This document shows, in pieces, positions 58,904 through 64,000 of a stretch of 64,000 nucleotides of DNA. A program made the position numbers and the translations under genes. Within the stretch, counting starts at the first letter, position 1. Each line of letters opens with the position of its first letter. Source of the DNA: UBA1181 sp963619325 (lineage in GTDB: Bacteria; Bacteroidota; Bacteroidia; Bacteroidales; Paludibacteraceae); the NCBI GenBank assembly GCA_963619325.1, contig CAVEVQ010000011.1:1-64000 (forward strand). The letters run 5' to 3'. The notes under the pieces were generated by a model. The model saw nothing but the letters and a program-made list of their open reading frames with translations, had not been told where the DNA came from and did not search any database.

Positions 58904-59497
58904 ATGTCCCAAAAGAACATTGTATTATTTGAGCGTTCTCAGATTTTGGGTGAAGGTTTACGTTCAATCATAGAGGAGGATACCGACTTTCTGATCACAA
59001 ACAATTTTCACACGTCAGAAGAATCATTTGATTTTTCTGTGGAAGACACAGATCTTGTGATTGTAGATCCCCGATTTTTTAGTGAGTTTACCCTGGCGAA
59101 AAACGTGCATGAATGGCGCGATTTAAAAAACACACTACCCGTGATGGCTTGTTATTCATGCTACGTCAACTCACAGTTTGAAAATCTTTTTGACTCTTCC
59201 ATCGGATTAGACGATGACCCGAATGAAATCATAAAAAAAATCCACAATCTAACAGACACAGACGACGAACGTATGTCTGGAGAAAATGGAGAACTGACAC
59301 ATAGAGAAAAAAACATTCTCATATTGGTAGTAAAAGGATTTACCAACAAAGAAATCGGCGACAGACTCAACATTTCTCCTCATACGGTAATATCGCATAG
59401 AAAGAATATCGTCAAAAAGACTAATATTCGCTCCCTCTCCGGATTGACCATGTACGCCCTCTTGAACAATCTGATTACACAAAAAGACATCAGGTGA
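58904..59497 (+). CDS. LuxR-type transcriptional regulator with degenerate receiver domain
   Basis: This 197-residue regulator starts one base after the hemerythrin stop. The C-terminal helix-turn-helix (about 128-190) is typical LuxR: LTHREKNILILVVKGFTNKEI then GDRLNISPHTVISHRKNIVKK. The N-terminal 110 residues have a receiver-like outline (VLFERSQILGEGLRSII; DLVIVDPRFF with a possible phospho-acceptor Asp), but the usual acidic pair at the start is missing and no histidine kinase is near. It may sense a signal without phosphorylation. Likely targets are the hemerythrin and feo genes. Confidence 0.88.
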   Translation: MSQKNIVLFERSQILGEGLRSIIEEDTDFLITNNFHTSEESFDFSVEDTDLVIVDPRFFSEFTLAKNVHEWRDLKNTLPVMACYSCYVNSQFENLFDSSIGLDDDPNEIIKKIHNLTDTDDERMSGENGELTHREKNILILVVKGFTNKEIGDRLNISPHTVISHRKNIVKKTNIRSLSGLTMYALLNNLITQKDIR

Positions 59498-59553
59498 TTT
59501 TTTTTCACTAATAATAGACAAAATGGGGGTTCTCTCTAAAGGGAAACATCCAT

Positions 59554-60858
59554 TTACAAAATTTTGTCTAAAATCGTATTTAATGCGCCTGGTTTATTTT
59601 CTTCAACCATAAAACTCTGTTTTACACCTGCGTTGACGCCAGCCTCAACATCACGGAGACTATCTCCAATCATATAGGATTGAGAAAGATCAATGTTGAA
59701 ATCATCCGCAGCACGTAAAATAAGACCTGGCTTAGGTTTTCGACAACTACACTGACACTTATATTCTGGACGTTCTCCTGCAAATCCCTTGTCTGTGTGA
59801 TGAGGACAAACATAGATGGCATCCACGAAAGCCCCCGACTTGCCTAAATCCGTCTCCATCTTATCATGAATGTCTTGAAGTTCTTTAAAAGAACATTCTC
59901 CGCGTGCAATAACAGGTTGATTGGTTACAACAATCGCCAAATAGCCACTTTTATTAATTCTCTTTACTGCTTCGTCGACACCTTCAATCAGCTCAAATTG
60001 ATCAGCGGATTTTAGAAACCCAGAAGACATGTTTAGTGTTCCGTCTCGATCCAAGAAAACCGCCTTTTGCTTGTTTTTCAGATTACGAGCATGCACCTTT
60101 CCACTGTCAATATCCTTTTCAACCTCATAGAAACGATCAGGTGTACCCATATCCTTGATGTATTCGGGAGTGTCATAAGAAAAGATTTTTCCGCTTTTTA
60201 TGTTCGGCTTCAAAACATCACGATCTAAATCGATCTTGTCGGGAGTCTCCGGGTGACGAGGCACAAAATTCTTCATCGTCTCCTTTATAAGTTCAAGTGA
60301 AATCAGCTCAATACCAGCGTTCACACGATTCTTATAAAACTTACGCTCGTCTTCTTTTGACATCCAACGAACCACCCGATGCGTATCCTCCGGCATTCCT
60401 CCCAACTTCTTTGGTTCTTCAATTTCAGTAACCAAAAGAGAACTATCGTATGGGTGACCATTAGGGTGAGCCACCAAACTTGCCCAAGCATTATGTTGCT
60501 TGTGAAAAGAGATAAGGCGGTTGAAATCTACATCAAAAATAACATCACCACAGAGAAGAAGAAAATCTTCCGTCAACTGAGGCATTTTGAACAAAGCACC
60601 AGCTGTACCCAACGGATGTTCTTCCACAAAATAGTCTATTCTAACACCGAACTTGCCACCATCACCAAAATATTCTCTAATCTTGTCGCCAAGATAGCCT
60701 ACCACTATGATAATGTCAGTCAAGCCACAAGCCTTGAGATTTTCAATTTGATATTCAAGAATAGGCTTTCCACATATAGTAATCATTGGCTTGGGGACAT
60801 CACTCCTAACGGAAGCAATACGCGTCCCTTTGCCTCCCGCCATTATCACCACTTTCAT
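59554..60858 (-). CDS. Bifunctional heptose-1-phosphate nucleotidyltransferase / heptose bisphosphate phosphatase (HddC-GmhB-like fusion)
   Basis: This 434-residue cytoplasmic protein has two catalytic domains. Residues 1-235 form a nucleotidyltransferase (VVIMAGGKGTRIASVRSD, PKPMITICGKPILEYQIE, LLCGDVIFDVDF, EHPLGTAGALF). Residues about 265-434 form a HAD phosphatase of the GmhB type: VFLDRDGTLN (nucleophile and acid Asp), VVTNQPVIARGE, a zinc loop with CPHH then CQCSC, and YMIGDSLRDVEAG. Together they fit two steps of GDP- or ADP-D-glycero-D-manno-heptose synthesis, for LPS or glycoprotein. GmhA and the kinase are not here. Converting mannose-type sugars is an alternative. Confidence 0.88.
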   Translation of the reverse strand: MKVVIMAGGKGTRIASVRSDVPKPMITICGKPILEYQIENLKACGLTDIIIVVGYLGDKIREYFGDGGKFGVRIDYFVEEHPLGTAGALFKMPQLTEDFLLLCGDVIFDVDFNRLISFHKQHNAWASLVAHPNGHPYDSSLLVTEIEEPKKLGGMPEDTHRVVRWMSKEDERKFYKNRVNAGIELISLELIKETMKNFVPRHPETPDKIDLDRDVLKPNIKSGKIFSYDTPEYIKDMGTPDRFYEVEKDIDSGKVHARNLKNKQKAVFLDRDGTLNMSSGFLKSADQFELIEGVDEAVKRINKSGYLAIVVTNQPVIARGECSFKELQDIHDKMETDLGKSGAFVDAIYVCPHHTDKGFAGERPEYKCQCSCRKPKPGLILRAADDFNIDLSQSYMIGDSLRDVEAGVNAGVKQSFMVEENKPGALNTILDKIL

Positions 60859-60894
60859 AAGCGTTCTTTCTTTGTTACATCAACACACCTGCTT

Positions 60895-63147
60895 CTATTC
60901 GTGTAACTTCACCATACCGCGAATCATATGGCGAATAGAACTGATTAACGTCTGACTCTCCTGTACAATGTTAAGATAAACTGTCATTGACTCAATATTC
61001 ACCATACTTTTTTGTATATCGTCAATCAATTGCTTACGATATGCGGAAAGCGTATTTTGTAATTCTTTACATTCAACCCGGACTGCATCAGCCTGACTGA
61101 AATCATTGTTTTCCAACATTTTCTGAGTATGATTAAGGAATTCAATCAACTGGTCTCTAAAAGGCATAAAACGAGCCACATAATCACCTTGAATAGGGGT
61201 GAAGTTATTGCCCACATGTTCAATACAAGGGTCATCAATACGTTTTAAGCAATAAAGCATCTGTTCAATAGAGTTATTGGCAAGGAAATACCATGTATTA
61301 TGTTCAATTGCCATAATGGTCTCCACATGTCGCAGACCAATAATTTCCAACCGTCGTTGACGTTTCAATGATTTGCGTTGTTCATCGATTTGATAGCGAC
61401 ATTTCTTCAATTTTTTGTATTCCTCTTGAAAGAAAGCTGAGGTTATATCAGCATAACATTGCGATACGAAAGCCAACTGTCTACTATTGTAGAGTCCGAC
61501 ATGCTGACAAAGGATTGTCCAATTCGCATCCTTGTCTTTTGAACGAATAAGCGTTTTGAAAAGAACATCCTCTTCCTCTTCTTTCTTCTTTTTCCCGAAT
61601 CGTATATTATTGTGTATTAAAATGAAGACAGATGCAACTAACACGATGAACATGGCAGGAAAACCACCAAAAAAGATAATGATAGCAAATATTGAACAGC
61701 CAATAAAAGCCGCTCCCGCCGTTACAAACCAACCACCAATGACCGAAACAACACCTGTGATTCTGAACACAGCACTTTCTCTACTCCATGCTCTATCTGC
61801 CAAACTACTTCCCATTGCCACCATAAATGTAACGTAGGTGGTAGATAACGGCAATTTGAGGGACGTACCCAAAGCAACCAATAAACTTGACAATACAAGG
61901 TTGATGGCAGCACGCACTAAGTCGAACGCAGCCCCCTGCTCCAATTCCGCATCGCTAGAGTTGAAACGGCTATTGATCCAATTCAAAACAGGCTTTGGAA
62001 GAAGATTTACAAAAAAAGTGTTCATCTTCGACACATTACGCACAATACCTCGAGCGATAGCAGAACTACCAAACAACTCATCTCCATCTTCCTGGCTACT
62101 CAATCCGACACTCGTTTTAACGACATGTTGGGCTTTTTTGGACGTTAACAAAGCAATCACCATCACAACACCCGAAAGAACCAAATATAATGGCGGAGTA
62201 TGCACACTCTCCGTGAGTGACACCATCATAAAAGAATAAGGGTCTGTTGAACCTGACGATTTATAGTCCATAAAGGACTCCAAACCAGTAAGAGGCACAC
62301 CGACGAAATTCACCAAGTCATTGCCTGCAAATGCCATCGCCAACGAGAAAGTACCTACCATTACGATGACCTTTAGCACGTTCACCCTCAAACCCGAGAG
62401 GATCCACATCAAGACGATGGAGCATAACAAAAGTGTCCCAACCATCGACCACGTGTTTTCTTGAATGAAAGTGTGCATCTCAGGAGACATCAATGAAGAG
62501 CCTTTTAGACCGCTCACTAACAAAAACCAGCAGATGCACGTCAACGAACATCCGCAAAAAAGAATCATTTTCAACTTCCCCTTCTTGTGGTAGGAGAAGG
62601 TAAAAAACAATCGGGAAAGCCATTGAACGACCACTCCGAAGACAAATGCTATCGCTACGCTGACGAAGATTGCCACAATTACTGAGAGAGCTTTTTCAGA
62701 ATTTAGCAAATCTCCCAACCCTAAAGGAATACCTTCTGCATTCGTAACTCCTTTAATGATTTTAACAAGAGAAATCGCAAACGCACCTCCCAACAACTCA
62801 AACACCATACTAACGGTTGTTGAGGTTGGCATACCAAGCGAGTTGAATAAATCTAACAACAGAATGTCTGTCACCATCACAGCCAAAAAGATGACCATCA
62901 CCTCATAGAACGAAAAATTCAAAGGGTTGAAGATTCCATGACGAGCCACATCAATCATTCCATTGCTAAGAGAGGCTCCGACAAAAATACCAACGGCAGC
63001 CACGCCAACCACTAACTTGAAAGGCCCTGCTTTCGAACCGATACCTGCAGTCAAAAAATTGACCGCATCATTGCTCACGCCTACCACCATGTCGAACAAC
63101 GCCAACAATAGTAAGAATGCTACAACGATGATAAAAACTGTCTCCAT
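60895..63147 (-). CDS. PiT-family phosphate transporter with C-terminal PhoU-like domain
   Basis: This 750-residue inner-membrane protein has a PHO4/PiT core over about 1-535. The signature GVSNDAVNFLTAGIGSKA (near 23-40) and the second repeat FAGNDLVNFVGVPLTG (about 275-290), plus LPLSTTYVTFMVAMGSSLADRAW, are all present. The C-terminal 210 residues are soluble and helical (LFKTLIRSKDKDANWTILCQ onward) and resemble PhoU-like regulators, which bacteria often encode as a separate gene next to PiT. The fused form would couple transport to its regulator in one chain. A promoter box lies at 63265-63272. Confidence 0.92.
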   Translation of the reverse strand: METVFIIVVAFLLLLALFDMVVGVSNDAVNFLTAGIGSKAGPFKLVVGVAAVGIFVGASLSNGMIDVARHGIFNPLNFSFYEVMVIFLAVMVTDILLLDLFNSLGMPTSTTVSMVFELLGGAFAISLVKIIKGVTNAEGIPLGLGDLLNSEKALSVIVAIFVSVAIAFVFGVVVQWLSRLFFTFSYHKKGKLKMILFCGCSLTCICWFLLVSGLKGSSLMSPEMHTFIQENTWSMVGTLLLCSIVLMWILSGLRVNVLKVIVMVGTFSLAMAFAGNDLVNFVGVPLTGLESFMDYKSSGSTDPYSFMMVSLTESVHTPPLYLVLSGVVMVIALLTSKKAQHVVKTSVGLSSQEDGDELFGSSAIARGIVRNVSKMNTFFVNLLPKPVLNWINSRFNSSDAELEQGAAFDLVRAAINLVLSSLLVALGTSLKLPLSTTYVTFMVAMGSSLADRAWSRESAVFRITGVVSVIGGWFVTAGAAFIGCSIFAIIIFFGGFPAMFIVLVASVFILIHNNIRFGKKKKEEEEDVLFKTLIRSKDKDANWTILCQHVGLYNSRQLAFVSQCYADITSAFFQEEYKKLKKCRYQIDEQRKSLKRQRRLEIIGLRHVETIMAIEHNTWYFLANNSIEQMLYCLKRIDDPCIEHVGNNFTPIQGDYVARFMPFRDQLIEFLNHTQKMLENNDFSQADAVRVECKELQNTLSAYRKQLIDDIQKSMVNIESMTVYLNIVQESQTLISSIRHMIRGMVKLHE

Positions 63148-63264
63148 CTGATTTTTGATTTCCGCCTTATACTAACGCATACTAAAACAAAACGTACTTT
63201 TGATAGCCGTAAGGCAGATGATTTATAAATGAATTTTTATGTATTTACGAATTTCATTACATCA

Positions 63265-63272
63265 CAAATATA
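63265..63272 (-). promoter_or_regulatory. -7 box TATATTTG of the PiT gene
   Basis: This TAnnTTTG match on the minus strand lies 117 bp before the start at 63147. No Pho-box-like direct repeat is obvious between them. Confidence 0.4.
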
Positions 63273-63384
63273 CAAATATTTTCGAGACAACTACATTGCT
63301 TTTTCAATCAAATGAAAAAGAAATAAGAAAACGTTTGCTTCTTAAGGACTTAGACGTTCTGAATACTTTTTTAGAGCAATTTAT

Positions 63385-64000
63385 TTAAAACTCATCCACT
63401 TCCATTCTAACCCCAATCTCTGCAAATTTCTCCTTAAATGCCAACATTTTCATTTTCTCTTCTTCCGAAGAGGGAATAATGTCTATCCGTTCCACGTCTT
63501 TTGTGATGTCAATCTCCCCATGATATTGCAGCTCAAAAAACTCAAACACAGAGGGAATATCTTCTACCAGATCATCTATTGCGGGAAAGTTTTCTATAGT
63601 CAGTTTCCTTTTCACCACCCAATTAGCGAAAACTCCATAAAACATCAACGGGTCTGGCAACTGCATGTTAGGGTTTCCGACATGGGGCAACCCACAAATA
63701 CAGGTTGCCTTCACGTCGTCCACTCTCGTTGGTATTAATGTTTGGTATCGTCCAAAATTTACAGAATTACCCACACATAGCGTTGTACGATGCACCATTC
63801 GTTCTTTCTTCAACTGAATGGACACATCGCCATACTGCATCCACATCCCCGCATTCACCACCAAATCGCGTACAGCATTGGGTTGCGACAAAAAACCATA
63901 CTTGGGGTACTCCGAAAGAAGCAAATTTTTCACATCATAACCGAAAAGTTGTTTCGTTACTTCCGCACGTGTTTCCTTGCCACCAAGAGTCGCCCCATTT
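63385..64000 (-). CDS. Hypothetical protein, 3' part (gene runs off the right edge)
   Basis: The minus-strand frame is open to the window edge: codons upstream of the GTG at 63931-63933 continue in frame as NGATLGGKETRAEVTKQLFGYD, broken only by the end of the sequence, so the real start lies beyond 64000. About 205 residues are visible, with conserved-looking segments LLLSEYPKYGFLSQP, LVVNAGMWMQYGDVS, VHRTTLCVGNSVNFG, ATCICGLPHVGNP and FEFFELQYHGEID. I have a vague sense of a Bacteroidales conserved protein but cannot name a family. It has no membrane segment. Paired Cys in CICG could bind metal. Confidence 0.75.
   Translation of the reverse strand, partial: NGATLGGKETRAEVTKQLFGYDVKNLLLSEYPKYGFLSQPNAVRDLVVNAGMWMQYGDVSIQLKKERMVHRTTLCVGNSVNFGRYQTLIPTRVDDVKATCICGLPHVGNPNMQLPDPLMFYGVFANWVVKRKLTIENFPAIDDLVEDIPSVFEFFELQYHGEIDITKDVERIDIIPSSEEEKMKMLAFKEKFAEIGVRMEVDEF

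Noticed and set aside
1..64000. CRISPR arrays, transposases, integrases and rRNA genes
   Set aside because: I saw no regularly spaced repeats, no transposase or integrase motifs and no rRNA sequence; the only long repeat is the direct pair at 1-200 and 12055-12254.

Overview
The window reads as a chromosomal segment of a Bacteroidota species, most likely order Bacteroidales. Supporting signs are TAnnTTTG-type -7 promoter boxes in front of many genes, families typical of that phylum (DUF5686 outer-membrane proteins, DUF5063, DUF4301, fused FeoAB, a PurF homologue starting Met-Gly-Gly), near absence of Shine-Dalgarno sequences, and about 40% GC by eye. I cannot name a genus from sequence alone.

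Positions 1-12254 are a foreign defence island, entirely on the minus strand. It lies between two nearly identical 200-bp direct repeats (1-200 and 12055-12254), each carrying the promoter and 5' end of a small helix-turn-helix gene. Inside are two restriction-modification (R-M) systems. The first (5051-12096) is a five-gene LlaJI-like operon: HTH regulator, two cytosine-5 methyltransferases, a McrB-like NTPase and a McrC-like DUF2357 nuclease. The second (919-4578) has an internally duplicated protein that is probably the endonuclease, an amino-methyltransferase split over two overlapping reading frames, and a cytosine-5 methyltransferase fused to a DNA-binding domain; a lone Mrr_N winged-helix protein follows. 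A roughly 285-nt non-coding leader with interleaved complementary segments precedes the duplicated protein. Phage-like and other gene fragments abut the repeats.

From about 12.6 kb the content becomes ordinary, with one decayed gene, a frameshifted CNNM/CorC-type transporter (13902-15190). Next come an aminotransferase and LolC/E-like permease pair, luxS and a divergent-side nucleosidase (pfs) that together run SAH detoxification and AI-2 synthesis, hemolysin III, a FemAB-like acyltransferase, and trx-rfbA-rfbC-rfbD for dTDP-rhamnose (rfbB is not here). Then follow tRNA-Ser, tRNA-Lys and tRNA-Gln, a DUF5686 outer-membrane protein, RNase Z, an OmpA-family porin and ribosomal protein S1.

Positions 32-42 kb carry DUF5063 and RNase D-like genes, the PurF homologue without its catalytic cysteine, a cytoplasmic GH13 enzyme, a nucleoside phosphorylase, tilS, cstA, and divergent rubrerythrin and oxyR sharing a recognisable OxyR operator. 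Positions 42-51 kb hold WbpE/WbpD/WbpB-like genes for a di-acetamido sugar nucleotide, a PurM homologue, a Wzc-like protein with a degraded kinase site, a Wza-like export lipoprotein and DUF4301. The last part has a radical SAM protein, an aspartate-type aminotransferase, an outer-membrane porin, an iron group (FeoAB, a Cys-rich membrane peptide, a hemerythrin, a LuxR regulator), a fused heptose nucleotidyltransferase-phosphatase, a phosphate transporter with a PhoU-like tail, and a gene cut by the right edge.
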